From an uncultured Eubacteriales bacterium (GTDB lineage: Bacteria; Bacillota_A; Clostridia; Oscillospirales; Oscillospiraceae): a stretch of DNA of 49,019 nucleotides. The translations under genes and the position numbers were made by a program. The DNA is taken from NCBI GenBank assembly GCA_900319835.1, contig ONPY01000005.1, positions 1-49,019 of the forward strand. Direction: 5' to 3'. Every line of letters starts with the position of its first letter. Position 1 is the stretch's first letter. Below, in pieces: positions 8,255 through 16,836 of the stretch. Below the pieces are notes generated by a model. That model searched no databases. It was given only the letters and a program-made list of their open reading frames with translations, and had not been told where the DNA came from.

Positions 8255-9052
8255 TTACTTGCCAAAGTAATTGATGATGTGGCGCGGGCAGATGTCGGCG
8301 CAGTGACCGCACTGGACGCACTTGCTGACGTCCACCACAGCCAGGTTGTCCTTGACCACGATGGCGTCGGCGGGACACTCGCGCTGGCACTTCATGCAGC
8401 CGATGCAGCCGAAGTCGCACATCTTCATGACCCTGGCGCCCTTGTCGCGGTTGGAGCAGGCGGGCATGATCTTCTGACTCTCGGGGATCAGCTTGACAAT
8501 GCTCTTGGGGCAGATGTCGACACAGGCGCCGCAGCCGACGCACTTCGAGCGGTCGACCTTGGCCACGCCGTCGACAATGTGCATGGCGTCGAACTGGCAG
8601 GCGCGCACGCAGTTACCGAGACCCACGCAGGCGAAGGTGCAGGTCTTGTTGCTCTTGCCGCCGAAGAGCATGGCGGCCTGGCAGTCCTGGGGGCCGGAGT
8701 AGTTGAAGCGCATCTCCGCATGTCCCTCGGTGCCGGAGCAGGGGACGAAGGCCACCATCTTCTCAGCCGCGTCGTTGGCGACGCCCATAATCGCCGCCAC
8801 CTTGGCGGCCGTCTCAGCGCCGCCGGCGACACAGCGATTGCAGGGTGCCTCTCCCTTGGCGACCGCCGCGGCATAGCCGTCACAGCCGGGATAGCCGCAG
8901 CCGCCGCAGTTGGCGCCGGCCAGAGCCTCGCGCACCGCGGCCTGCTTGGGGTCAACCTCCACATGGAAGACCTTGGAGGCCAGAGCCAGCAGGCAGCCAA
9001 AGATGCCGCCCAAAATGCCGAGGACCAGGATCGATTTCAGAATCGTCATCAT
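8255..9052 (-). CDS. rnfB: Rnf complex subunit B, polyferredoxin
   Basis: 265 residues. One N-terminal membrane anchor (about 5-26) precedes a CGGCGYPGC motif with a later Cys that form the 4Fe-4S cluster typical of RnfB. Ferredoxin-type CxxCxxCxxxC motifs then follow (CVGCGACVDICP, CIGCMKCQRECP, CVQCGHCADICP) plus the CVGLGNCVRAC region. The subunit passes electrons from reduced ferredoxin into the membrane complex. Last gene of rnfCDGEAB, 15 bases after rnfA, with a strong terminator 11 bases beyond its stop. Length and motif order are normal. Confidence 0.95.
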   Translation of the reverse strand: MMTILKSILVLGILGGIFGCLLALASKVFHVEVDPKQAAVREALAGANCGGCGYPGCDGYAAAVAKGEAPCNRCVAGGAETAAKVAAIMGVANDAAEKMVAFVPCSGTEGHAEMRFNYSGPQDCQAAMLFGGKSNKTCTFACVGLGNCVRACQFDAMHIVDGVAKVDRSKCVGCGACVDICPKSIVKLIPESQKIMPACSNRDKGARVMKMCDFGCIGCMKCQRECPADAIVVKDNLAVVDVSKCVQCGHCADICPRHIINYFGK

Positions 9053-9067
9053 ATTCGCAACCCCTCC

Positions 9068-9655
9068 TTACAGCGGAATGGACATGCCGCTGAAGCCCAT
9101 GAAGGCCAGCGCCACCAGCGCTGCGGAAACCAGGCAGATGGAGAAGCCCTCAAAGCACTCGGGATAGTCGGCAAACTCCACGCGCTCTCGCACGCTGGCA
9201 AAGAGCACGATGGCCAGCATGAAGCCGATGCCGCCGGTGATGCCGTAGACCAGAGACTCGATGAAGTTGTACTTGTTCTGCACGTTCAGCAGCACCACGC
9301 CCAGCACAGCGCAGTTGGTGGTGATCAGGGGCAGATAGATGCCCAGGGCGGAATACAGCGACGGGACGGACTTTTTCAGGAACATCTCCACCAGCTGCAC
9401 CAGCGCCGCGATGACCAGGATGAAGGCCAGGGTCTGCAAAAACTCCAGCCCCAGCTTCACCAGGATGTACTCGTTGATGACCCAGCAGATGGCGGAGGCC
9501 AGACCCATGACGAACACGACGGCAAGGCCCATGCCGATGGCGGTGTCCACCTTGTTGGAGCAGCCCAGGAAGGGGCAGCAGCCCAAAAACTGCGAGAAGA
9601 TAAAGTTGTTGATCAGGATTGCGCCGAGGGAGATCGTAATGATTTTACTGAGCAT
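9068..9655 (-). CDS. rnfA: Rnf complex membrane subunit A
   Basis: 195 residues, almost entirely hydrophobic, with about six membrane helices. FSQFLGCCPFLGCSNKVDTAIGM near the N-terminus is the family hallmark and carries the conserved intramembrane cysteine shared with NqrE and RnfE. With RnfE it forms the pseudo-symmetrical core of the complex. Its ATG is two bases before the rnfE stop region, so translation is probably coupled. Confidence 0.95.
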   Translation of the reverse strand: MLSKIITISLGAILINNFIFSQFLGCCPFLGCSNKVDTAIGMGLAVVFVMGLASAICWVINEYILVKLGLEFLQTLAFILVIAALVQLVEMFLKKSVPSLYSALGIYLPLITTNCAVLGVVLLNVQNKYNFIESLVYGITGGIGFMLAIVLFASVRERVEFADYPECFEGFSICLVSAALVALAFMGFSGMSIPL

Positions 9656-9657
9656 GA

Positions 9658-10359
9658 TTACTCAACCTCCTTTTCCTGCGCCGCAGCTTCCTCTTCGGCC
9701 GCCTTCTTTTTCTTTTCGGCCTTTTTCAGGAAGTACTGCATCACGGCCAGCAGGCAGCCCAGCGTGAGGAAGCCGCCGAAGGGCAGGGACATGATCGACG
9801 CGCCGTATTCGGACGGGAAGATCTGGATGCCGCCGCCGGTGCCGTCGAGTGTGAAGCGGAAGCCGTTGGCCACGTCGATCAGGCCGCCGCCGAAGCGGCC
9901 GGCGCCGATCAGCTCGCGCACGACGCACATGATGATCAGCACACAGGTGTAGCCCAGGCCCTGGAAGATGCCGTCAAAGAAGCAGGCGCCCACGGGCATC
10001 TTCTGGCAGAAGGCCTCCGCGCGGCCGATGATGATGCAGTTGACGACGATCAGCGGGATAAAGACACCAAGCGCCTCACTCAACGCGGGGACAAAGGCCT
10101 GCAGCAGCAGATCCACAATGGTGACGAACGCCGCGATGACCACCACGAAGATGGCCAGGCGGATCTCGCCGGGGATGATCTTCCGGATCAGGGAGATGAC
10201 CACGTTGCAGCAGGTAAGGATGATCAAAACGGACAGGCCCATGCCCACGCCGTTGAAGAGCGTCGTCGTGATGGCCATGGTGGCACACATGCCGATCTGC
10301 TGGACAAGGACGGGGTTATTGGTAATCAGGCCTTCGGTAAACTGTTTCTTCGGATTCAT
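9658..10359 (-). CDS. rnfE: Rnf complex membrane subunit E
   Basis: 233 residues with six predicted membrane helices, homologous to RnfA. The opening MNPKKQFTEGLITNNPVLVQQIGMCATMAIT is typical of RnfE/NqrD and holds the conserved Cys. The C-terminal tail (about 205-233) is Lys/Glu/Ala-rich and cytosolic, longer than in many homologues. Fourth gene in the operon, 14 bases downstream of rnfG. Confidence 0.94.
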   Translation of the reverse strand: MNPKKQFTEGLITNNPVLVQQIGMCATMAITTTLFNGVGMGLSVLIILTCCNVVISLIRKIIPGEIRLAIFVVVIAAFVTIVDLLLQAFVPALSEALGVFIPLIVVNCIIIGRAEAFCQKMPVGACFFDGIFQGLGYTCVLIIMCVVRELIGAGRFGGGLIDVANGFRFTLDGTGGGIQIFPSEYGASIMSLPFGGFLTLGCLLAVMQYFLKKAEKKKKAAEEEAAAQEKEVE

Positions 10360-10373
10360 TCAGCCATTCCTCC

Positions 10374-10916
10374 TTAACCCAGAGATTTGACGACCCGGAT
10401 GGACTCCGCCACCGCGCCGGTGATGGCCCGGGAGGTGATGGTCGCGCCGGTGAGGGCGTCGATGCTGCCGCCGGCATTGGCAAGGGCGATGCTCTCGTCC
10501 TGGCCCACGAACTGCTTGCGGAAGTTCACGCCGACCTCGCCGGTGCTGGCGGCGTTGGCGCCGAGGCCGGAGGTCTCGGAATGCTCGATCACGGAGATGC
10601 CGGTGCAGGTAAGGTCCGGGCTGACGCCCACGGCCAGGGTGATGTTGCCCTGCGCGCCGGAGAAGGTGGAAGTGACCACATGGCCGGCGCCGTTGGTGGC
10701 TTTGTGGATGCTGTCCACGGTGGGGAAGGCGTCCTTGTCATAGCCGACTTCCTCGTAGGCGTCCGCTTTCATGACGGCGGAGAAGGCCTCGGCCGTCTTG
10801 GCCTGGGCCTGGGCCTCGATGCGCTCGTAGGTCATCTCGTTGACCACGCCCAGAACGCCCGCCGCGATGGCGCAGACCAGGAACAGCACAAGGGTGAGCT
10901 TGAGAATCTTGTTCAT
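10374..10916 (-). CDS. rnfG: Rnf complex FMN-binding subunit G
   Basis: 180 residues: an N-terminal membrane anchor (about 5-26) and an FMN-binding domain facing outside. The flavinylation motif DALTGATIT spans 153-161, where the last Thr is expected to carry covalent FMN attached by an ApbE-type transferase (no apbE gene in this window). SETSGLGA (113-120) is also conserved in the family. Its first codon overlaps the rnfD stop by four bases, implying coupled translation. Confidence 0.95.
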   Translation of the reverse strand: MNKILKLTLVLFLVCAIAAGVLGVVNEMTYERIEAQAQAKTAEAFSAVMKADAYEEVGYDKDAFPTVDSIHKATNGAGHVVTSTFSGAQGNITLAVGVSPDLTCTGISVIEHSETSGLGANAASTGEVGVNFRKQFVGQDESIALANAGGSIDALTGATITSRAITGAVAESIRVVKSLG

Positions 10917-11920
10917 TGGGCAGCCTCCTTTTTCGCGGCCTTCTTGGCGGCTTTCTCGGCGGCAATGTCCTCTCTGGAGACGCCGAACTGGTGGCGGTGG
11001 CAGGCCTTGTCAAGTGCCCAGGTGCAGAGGTTCATGATCAAGATGGCGTAGGAGCAGCCCTCCGCGAAACCGCCGAAGTAACGGATCAGCATGGTCAGCG
11101 CGCCGATGCCGAAGCCGTAGATGGCCTGGCCCCAGCGGGTGACGGGGCTGGTGGAGTAGTCGGTCGCCATGAAGATGCCGGTGAACATGACGCCGCCGGC
11201 CAGGACGTTCTCCAGCATCCAGTCGAAACGGCTGTAGCCCGCGTGACCGCCGAGGAAGGAGATCAGGGCCACAGTGCCGATGACGACGGCGGGGATACGC
11301 CAGCGGATGACCTTCCGCACGATGAGGTAGGCCGCGCCCGCGAGGATGGCCAGGGCGCTGATCTCACCGATGGAGCCGGGCACACGGGCGCCCAGGAACA
11401 TCTCCGCCAGGGAGAAGGGCAGCGGATCGCCCTTGTACAGGTAGCTCAGCGGGGTCGCCATGGTGACGCCGTCAACGATGACGACGGTGAGCGTCCCGGC
11501 ATAGGAGGCCGTCAGAAACGCGCGGCCTGCCAGGGCGGGGTTCAGGAAGTTCTTGCCGATGCCGCCGTAGAGCTGCTTGACGACCACGATGGCGAAGAAG
11601 TCGCCGATCACGACCATCCACCAGGGTGTCTGGGGCGGCAGCACCATCACCAGCAGCAGGCCGGTGACGGCGGCGGAGAAATCGTCGATCGTGATGGACT
11701 TGTGCAGGAGCTTGCGGTAGCCCCACTCGAAGAACACGGCGGCGGCCATGCTGGTGAGGATCAGCACCAGCACGTGCAGGCCGAAGCGGTAAACGCCGAC
11801 GGCGGCCACAGGGACGCAGGCGATGATCACGTCGCTCATCAGGCGGCGGGTATCGACCTTGGTACGCACCTGGGGCTGGTAGGCTACGTCAAAGACGATT
11901 CTTTCATGATTCTCGTTCAT
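10913..11920 (-). CDS. rnfD: Rnf complex membrane subunit D
   Basis: 335 residues with eight or nine membrane helices; belongs with NqrB. NFLNPALAGRAFL (124-136) is the family core. The TMATPL motif puts the covalent FMN threonine at Thr156. This subunit is thought to be part of the ion path of the pump. The C-terminus ends in Ala/Lys repeats (AAEKAAKKAAKKEAAQ), a probable cytosolic tail. It overlaps rnfC and rnfG by four bases each. Confidence 0.95.
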   Translation of the reverse strand: MNENHERIVFDVAYQPQVRTKVDTRRLMSDVIIACVPVAAVGVYRFGLHVLVLILTSMAAAVFFEWGYRKLLHKSITIDDFSAAVTGLLLVMVLPPQTPWWMVVIGDFFAIVVVKQLYGGIGKNFLNPALAGRAFLTASYAGTLTVVIVDGVTMATPLSYLYKGDPLPFSLAEMFLGARVPGSIGEISALAILAGAAYLIVRKVIRWRIPAVVIGTVALISFLGGHAGYSRFDWMLENVLAGGVMFTGIFMATDYSTSPVTRWGQAIYGFGIGALTMLIRYFGGFAEGCSYAILIMNLCTWALDKACHRHQFGVSREDIAAEKAAKKAAKKEAAQ

Positions 11921-13269
11921 ACCTTTGCCTCCTTTTTGGCGGCTTCCGCCTCAGCCTTGGCCTTTGCCTTGGCGGCACGCATCTGGATCATGACCTTCGA
12001 GGTCTTGAAGGCATGGGTCAGGGGCATTCTGGCCGGGCAGTTGTAAGTGCAGCTGCCGCACTCGAAGCAGTCGGTGACATGGTAGCGATTGAGCATGTCA
12101 AAGTCGCGCTTCTTGTAGTAGAGGTACATATACACCGGCTCGAGGTGCATGGGACATACGGTGATGCATTTGCCGCAGCGGATGCAGGTGGGGTTCTCCT
12201 CGTTCTTGTCCTCATCCTCGGTGAAGAACAGCACGCCCGCGGTGCCCTTGACGGTGACCGCCTCAAGCGTGGTGGCGCAGATGCCCATCATGGGGCCGCC
12301 GAGGACGATCTTGCGCGGGGTCTTGACGAAGCCGCCGCACTGCTCGGCGATATGTTCAAAGGAGGTGCCGACCCGCGTCAGCGCGTTGACGGGCGCGGCC
12401 AGGGCGCTACCGCCGTAGGTGACGATACGCTCCACCACGCTCTTGCCCTCATAGCAGGCCTGGTAGATGGCGTAGGCGGTGCGGGTGGAAATGACATTGC
12501 AGCCGACGCCAGAGGGCAGCCCGCCGGGCTTGACCTCACGGTTGGTGATGGCCTTGACCTGCATCTTCTCGCCGCCCTGGGGGTACTTGACGTTCTCGGG
12601 CACGATCTCCACGCCGTACTTGGCGGGGTTGAGGGAGTTGAGCAGGTCGATGGCGTCCTGCTTGTTCTTCTCGATGCCGTAGTAGGCCTTGTCCACACCC
12701 TGGGCGATGCGCGCCAGCTCAATGCCGCGCAGCAGCTGCTCGGGGAAATTGAGCATGGTCAGATGGTCGCCGTTGAGATAGGGCTCGCACTCGGCGCCGT
12801 TGATGATCAGGGTGTCCACCTTGCCGATGCCGCCGCGGATCTTCAGCGCCGTGGGGAACATGGCGCCGCCCATGCCGACCACGCCCGCCTCGCGGATGCG
12901 CTGGAGAATGGCCTCGGGGTCCTTCAGCTGCTCCTCGGTCAGGGGCTCCATCAGCTCGGGCGTATCCTGGAAGTCGTTCTCGATCACCACCGCGGGGATC
13001 AGATCGCCCAGGGGGTGCGGTCTCGGCTCAATGGCCACGACCTTGCCGGAGACGGAGGCGTGGACCGGGGCGGAGACAGGTGCGGGGTTTTCGCCGATCT
13101 TCTGGTACATGTTCACATGGTCCCCCACCTGCACCAGAGGCTTGCAGGGTGCGCCGATGTGCTGCGCCATCGGGATGACAACCTGCTTCGGCGGCGCGAT
13201 CACGGTTACCGGAGTCTCGGGAGACTTCATGTAGTCCGGATGCACACCGCCAACGAACTTAAATGCCAT
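11917..13269 (-). CDS. rnfC: Rnf complex subunit C, NADH and 4Fe-4S binding
   Basis: 450 residues from the ATG at 13269, with GAGGTGA upstream; 28 in-frame codons further up look unlike the family. The N-terminal part (FKFVGGVHPDYMKSPE) and a biotinyl-lipoyl-like segment precede the Complex I 51-kDa-type domain, with GMGGAMFPTALK and GAECEPYLNGD for NADH/flavin binding. Two ferredoxin motifs follow, CIRCGKCITVCP and CFECGSCTYNCP. The tail is Ala/Lys/Glu-rich. As the first gene of rnfCDGEAB it is transcribed from the promoter at 13364-13393. The complex oxidises ferredoxin with NAD and exports Na+ or H+; which ion cannot be read here. Confidence 0.96.
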   Translation of the reverse strand: MAFKFVGGVHPDYMKSPETPVTVIAPPKQVVIPMAQHIGAPCKPLVQVGDHVNMYQKIGENPAPVSAPVHASVSGKVVAIEPRPHPLGDLIPAVVIENDFQDTPELMEPLTEEQLKDPEAILQRIREAGVVGMGGAMFPTALKIRGGIGKVDTLIINGAECEPYLNGDHLTMLNFPEQLLRGIELARIAQGVDKAYYGIEKNKQDAIDLLNSLNPAKYGVEIVPENVKYPQGGEKMQVKAITNREVKPGGLPSGVGCNVISTRTAYAIYQACYEGKSVVERIVTYGGSALAAPVNALTRVGTSFEHIAEQCGGFVKTPRKIVLGGPMMGICATTLEAVTVKGTAGVLFFTEDEDKNEENPTCIRCGKCITVCPMHLEPVYMYLYYKKRDFDMLNRYHVTDCFECGSCTYNCPARMPLTHAFKTSKVMIQMRAAKAKAKAEAEAAKKEAKV

Positions 13270-13363
13270 ACGCTTCACCTCGTTATGTTTTCTGCGGTCA
13301 GCCGCCCGGGCTCTCCCGGACCAAGTCCGGCCGACCGTCCTACAGGGGTTCATTACCTGTTAG

Positions 13364-13393
13364 ATTCTATCATAAAAGGGCGATGCGTGTCTA
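13364..13393 (-). promoter_or_regulatory. Likely promoter of the rnf operon
   Basis: On the minus strand: TAGACA (13388-13393), 18-base spacer, TAGAAT (13364-13369). Leader of about 90 bases before rnfC; nothing else recognisable in 13270-13563. Confidence 0.55.
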
Positions 13394-13563
13394 CGCCTTT
13401 CCCTGGAAAAAACCGTGATTTTCCATGACAACTTTCTCACAATCCCCGGCGATTTCTGGGCAATTTGTCTAGCTTTTGACGACTTGGGAAAATTTTCCTG
13501 TTCGCTTCCTTCCCCGCTCAACCGACTGCGCTGAGTGCCGTGTTTTCCCCCGTTCTGCCCGGC

Positions 13564-14298
13564 TCAGCCCAGGGCCACGTCAAGAATCATCATCAGCGCG
13601 AACCCCCCGAGATAGCTGAAAACGCCCTGGCTGTCCGCGGACTCCGGGCTGAGCTCACGCGCCGTGACATACAGCATGGCTCCCGCCGCAAAGCCCAACA
13701 GCCAGGGCATGGCGGGGTGCAGCAGGGCCGACGTGTAAAAGGCGAGCATGCCGAAGATCGGCTCCACCGCACCGGAGGCCGCGCCCCAGAGGAAGGCCCT
13801 CCCCCGCCCCATGCCCAGCTGCCGCATGGGCAGAGACACCGCAGCCCCCTCCGGGAAGTTCTGTACCCCAATGCCGAGGGCGAGTGTCAGAGCCGCCGCG
13901 AGGCTCTCCCCCTCCGCCGCCAGAGCGAAGGCCAGACCCACGGCCATGCCCTCCGGGATATTGTGCAGGGTGATGGCCGTAAAGAGCAGCCGCTCCTTGC
14001 CTCCGGCACCCCTTTGCAGGTGCTCGGCCAGGGCGAGAAAGCCCGCCCCCAGAAAGAGTCCGACCGCCGCCGGGAGCCAGGCCGGCAGGGCCGACTCCGC
14101 CCCGCTCTGCTCAATGGCGGGCAGCAGCAGGCTCCAGACGGAGGCCGCCGTCATCACCCCGCCGGCAAAGCCCAGCATCAGGGCGCGCGGGCGGGCGCCG
14201 ATCTCCCCCGCGAAGAAGAACACCGCAGCCGCCCCCAGTGCGGTCATCAAAAAGATAAACTGGGTCCCCGCAAGGGCCCAGAGGAAAACAGAAGTCAT
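13564..14298 (-). CDS. ZIP family divalent metal transporter
   Basis: 244 residues with about eight membrane helices, normal for bacterial ZIP proteins (ZupT/GufA type) that bring Zn2+ or other divalent cations into the cytoplasm. The two signature helices are clear: HNIPEG at 112-117 and QNFPEG at 146-151, giving the metal ligands His112, Asn113, Glu116, Gln146, Asn147 and Glu150. GGAGGG precedes the ATG at 14298. Upstream, bases 14319-14336 form an imperfect dyad (TGGT...ACCA) that could be a regulator site. Monocistronic as far as seen. Confidence 0.93.
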   Translation of the reverse strand: MTSVFLWALAGTQFIFLMTALGAAAVFFFAGEIGARPRALMLGFAGGVMTAASVWSLLLPAIEQSGAESALPAWLPAAVGLFLGAGFLALAEHLQRGAGGKERLLFTAITLHNIPEGMAVGLAFALAAEGESLAAALTLALGIGVQNFPEGAAVSLPMRQLGMGRGRAFLWGAASGAVEPIFGMLAFYTSALLHPAMPWLLGFAAGAMLYVTARELSPESADSQGVFSYLGGFALMMILDVALG

Positions 14299-14364
14299 AA
14301 AAAAGCCCTCCGTTCATACTGGTTTGACAATACCAATATAAGCGGAGGGGGATGAAATGGTGTC

Positions 14365-15198
14365 TTACCCGCGGCCGGGGTCGATCATGCCGATGCCCTC
14401 GACGGCGGTCTCCTCGCTTTCGGCAAAGTACGGGAGCTTGCCGCTGTCGCGGATCTCCAGTTCCCGGGCAATGTGCTCGAGGGTCTCCAGATCGGCGGTG
14501 CCGGTGACCTGAACGAGCCAGCCCTTTTCCCTGTTGAACAGCAGGATAAAGTTTGCGCGCTCGTAGGTCCAGCGCCAGGTGCAGTCGGTGTAGTCGCTGC
14601 TCAGCTCGGTGACGTGCCAGTCTCCCCAGTTTTCTTCTTTGACCAGCTCCACATCACCGTTGATGACGGTCTTGAAGTTGCCGGGGCGCACCACGCTGGC
14701 GGAGACGATATAGGGGATGCTGGGCCCGTCGCCGTTATCGGAGAGATAGGTGGCCCAGCCCTCGGCGTCGGTAAAGCCAAAGGTCGTCTCCGAAGGCAGA
14801 TACCAGCAGCGGAACTCCGGCTGGTTCGGGATCTCCTCCGGCCCCTCAAAAGTCAGCACCATGCCCGCGTCCGGGTATTCCAGCTTCTGGTCCTGGGTGA
14901 GCTTTCCTTCCGCGTCCACGGCCCGCCAGCTGCCGGAGACGGCTTCGTCGGTCTTCTCCGTTTTCATGAAGAACGCGCTGCCCGCGTAGGCGGCGGTGCC
15001 CATCAGGGCTGCGATGGCGGCCGCCAGCAGCGCCGTGCGCAGGGTCTTGCGGCCCGCGCGCCGGGGTTTCGGCTGGGTCGCGCCGATCTTCTCCATCACG
15101 GAGGCGTTGATGCGCCGGGCCATGGCCTTGTCCTCCCGCCCGAGGGAGATCTCCGTGGGGCAGTTGTCGTCCATCAGATCGGTAATTCTAATTTGCAC
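14365..15198 (-). CDS. Anti-sigma-factor-like membrane protein (DUF4367-like C-terminus)
   Basis: 277 residues if started at the GTG at 15198, which has AGGGGG nine bases upstream and overlaps the sigma factor stop by 11 bases; an ATG eight codons later is the alternative. Residues 1-52 are cytosolic and charged (DLMDDNCPTEISLGRED), then one membrane segment (about 53-75, LRTALLAAAIAALMGTAAYAG), then about 200 extracellular residues. The end (FILLFNREKGWLVQVTGTAD) resembles DUF4367-type domains. This topology plus coupling to an ECF sigma gene suggests it holds the sigma factor and senses the envelope; that role is inference. Third gene of the operon. Confidence 0.75.
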   Translation of the reverse strand: MQIRITDLMDDNCPTEISLGREDKAMARRINASVMEKIGATQPKPRRAGRKTLRTALLAAAIAALMGTAAYAGSAFFMKTEKTDEAVSGSWRAVDAEGKLTQDQKLEYPDAGMVLTFEGPEEIPNQPEFRCWYLPSETTFGFTDAEGWATYLSDNGDGPSIPYIVSASVVRPGNFKTVINGDVELVKEENWGDWHVTELSSDYTDCTWRWTYERANFILLFNREKGWLVQVTGTADLETLEHIARELEIRDSGKLPYFAESEETAVEGIGMIDPGRG

Positions 15199-15739
15199 AG
15201 GTGTACCCCCTCTCGTTGAAGTAGACGCGCAGACGCTCGCGGCCCCGCGCAAGTCTGGTGCGGACGGTGGCGGAGTTCATGTTCAGCACCGCGGCGATCT
15301 CCTCGGTCTTCTGATAGAGGAAATAGTGGCGGCGGAAGATCTCCCGGTCCGGCTCCCCCATGGTGTCCACGGCCTCGCGGGCCAGTTCCCCCAATTCCTT
15401 TTGCAGGAGTTCGCGCTCCACATCGTCGCCGCAGGCGATCTCCAGCAGATCGTCGTTCAAAGGCTCGGAGAGCTTGTGGGCCCGCAGGGCGTCCTTGGCC
15501 TTGTTGCGGGTCACCGCGGCAAGCCATGCCTTGAGCTTGCCCGGCAGCAGTTCCGCGCGGTGAGTCCAGAGCTCCACAAACACGTCGGAAACCGCCTCCT
15601 CGATGTCCTCCCTCGGCAGCTGCGGGGCCATGATGTTGGAGGCGATGGTGTAGAGATAGGGCGTATAGATGCCGATGATCTCACTGAGAGCCCCGGTGTC
15701 GCCGTCCTTCAGTTCACGCAGCAGCGTGCGCTCGCTCAT
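15188..15739 (-). CDS. ECF-type RNA polymerase sigma factor
   Basis: 183 residues with the two-domain ECF layout. Region 2 covers about 20-85 (YTPYLYTIASNIM, DIEEAVSDVFVELWTHR), and region 4 covers about 125-175, ending in the helix-turn-helix IAAVLNMNSATVRTRLARGRERL. It lacks region 1 and most of region 3, as expected. The ATG overlaps the upstream lipoprotein stop by four bases, and its end overlaps the anti-sigma-like gene. Directs RNA polymerase to a small set of envelope or stress promoters, perhaps including its own at 16760-16786. Confidence 0.93.
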   Translation of the reverse strand: MSERTLLRELKDGDTGALSEIIGIYTPYLYTIASNIMAPQLPREDIEEAVSDVFVELWTHRAELLPGKLKAWLAAVTRNKAKDALRAHKLSEPLNDDLLEIACGDDVERELLQKELGELAREAVDTMGEPDREIFRRHYFLYQKTEEIAAVLNMNSATVRTRLARGRERLRVYFNERGYTCAN

Positions 15740-16704
15740 CCCGCTGCCACCTCCTCTTCCAGGTTCACCACCCGGTCGAATCGGGCAAGCAGTTCCTCCG
15801 TCATGGGCGATATCAGGTAACGGCCATGGAGCTCTTCGCTGAGGGCTGTGATCCGCTCCGGGCTTGCGGTGAGAACCGCGAGGGTCTCCGGCCCGTCCTC
15901 GTGCCAGCGCAGAGTGACGGTGATTCCCTCGCGCCCCTGCACCTGCCAGATCACGCTCTGCCCGCTCTGGCTCCAGCCGGAGGGGGTAAACTCGACGACG
16001 GCAAAATCCACTTCTTCCTCCTCCGGCATGGCCTGGAACTCCTCCCGGAACGCTGGCTCAAGGAAGAAACAGCCAAGCCTCTCATAGCGCTCGTCCAGCA
16101 TGTCGTTGGCGCTCTCGTACAGGCCGTCCGGCCAGTAGGCGATGTCGAAGCGCTTCTCCACGGAGGGGTAGAGCTGCTCAAACATATACATCTCGTCCAC
16201 CTGCTCGCTCAGTTCAAACAGCCGTGCCGGGGTCATGGTCACCACGGCCATAAAGCCCCAGTCGTCCAGTCCGTCGACGATCTGGTGCATCGCGATCACG
16301 CGGGCATCGACGCCGTCCAGCGCGTCGAAGAGTTTGGCCATGCGCATAGCTTCGCCCTCGTCCAGCACGAAGCGCGGGCTGTGGGGCACAAAGGAATAGG
16401 GCTCGTTCTGGGGAAGCTCCCGGAACATCTTCAGTTCATCCTTTTTGGCGTAGAAGTTTCCGAAGCGCTCGTAGATGGAGTCCCAGAGGTCCTCCATGGT
16501 CTCGAAGACCTCCCCCTCTTGGGGCTCCGGCGCGGGAGGGGACTCGCTCATGGTATGCACATAGGGCGTGGCGCCCGGCGCATGGGTGGGCCAGGGATTG
16601 GCGGAGGCCGCCGCCGCCGGGGCGGCCGCGGACCGGGCGCAGCCCGCAAGCAGCAGCGCCAGCAGAAACAGCTCCGGCAGCGCCTTAACAAACAATCTCT
16701 TCAT
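15736..16704 (-). CDS. Lipoprotein, first gene of the ECF sigma operon
   Basis: 322 residues from the ATG at 16704 (GAAAGGAG upstream; the frame extends to 16752 but with no signal-like sequence). The signal peptide ends LLLAGC with Cys22. An Ala/Pro tether is followed by an acidic globular region of about 270 residues (VFETMEDLWDSIYERFGNFY, LFDALDGVDARVIAMHQIVDGLDDWGFMAVVTM) in which similar segments recur near residues 120-170 and 260-310 (LTASPERITALSEELHGRY against MTPARLFELSEQVDEMYMF), suggesting an internal duplication. No named family recognised. Coupled to the sigma factor gene, so it may take part in signal sensing outside the membrane. Confidence 0.8.
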   Translation of the reverse strand: MKRLFVKALPELFLLALLLAGCARSAAAPAAAASANPWPTHAPGATPYVHTMSESPPAPEPQEGEVFETMEDLWDSIYERFGNFYAKKDELKMFRELPQNEPYSFVPHSPRFVLDEGEAMRMAKLFDALDGVDARVIAMHQIVDGLDDWGFMAVVTMTPARLFELSEQVDEMYMFEQLYPSVEKRFDIAYWPDGLYESANDMLDERYERLGCFFLEPAFREEFQAMPEEEEVDFAVVEFTPSGWSQSGQSVIWQVQGREGITVTLRWHEDGPETLAVLTASPERITALSEELHGRYLISPMTEELLARFDRVVNLEEEVAAG

Positions 16705-16759
16705 CTTCAACTCTCCTTTCGGAAAAGCAGGTTTTCTATGAAGTGCACTCACCTATAAG

Positions 16760-16786
16760 AACGCGCCGGGGCCGGAAAATGTTTCA
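16760..16786 (-). promoter_or_regulatory. Possible ECF-type promoter of the sigma operon
   Basis: On the minus strand: TGAAAC (16781-16786), 17-base spacer, CGTT (16760-16763). This matches the TGAAAC-N16/17-CGT pattern of sigma-W-like ECF factors and lies 56 bases before the first gene. It would mean autoregulation. No good TTGACA/TATAAT pair was found there. Confidence 0.45.
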
Positions 16787-16795
16787 ACAAAACAG

Positions 16796-16828
16796 AAAAA
16801 AATTCGGCGGCCCGCAGGCCGCCGAAAA
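16796..16828 (-). terminator. Terminator of the patatin gene
   Basis: Stem TTCGGCGGCC (16803-16812) with GGCCGCCGAA (16817-16826); on the minus strand it is followed by a run of T (16796-16802). It begins 11 bases after the patatin stop. Confidence 0.85.
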
Positions 16829-16836
16829 TGTATACT

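Noticed and set aside
6549..8543. 664-codon minus-strand frame across the membrane protein and the end of rnfB
   Set aside because: Runs through a strong terminator and a confirmed gene; it has no coherent domain.
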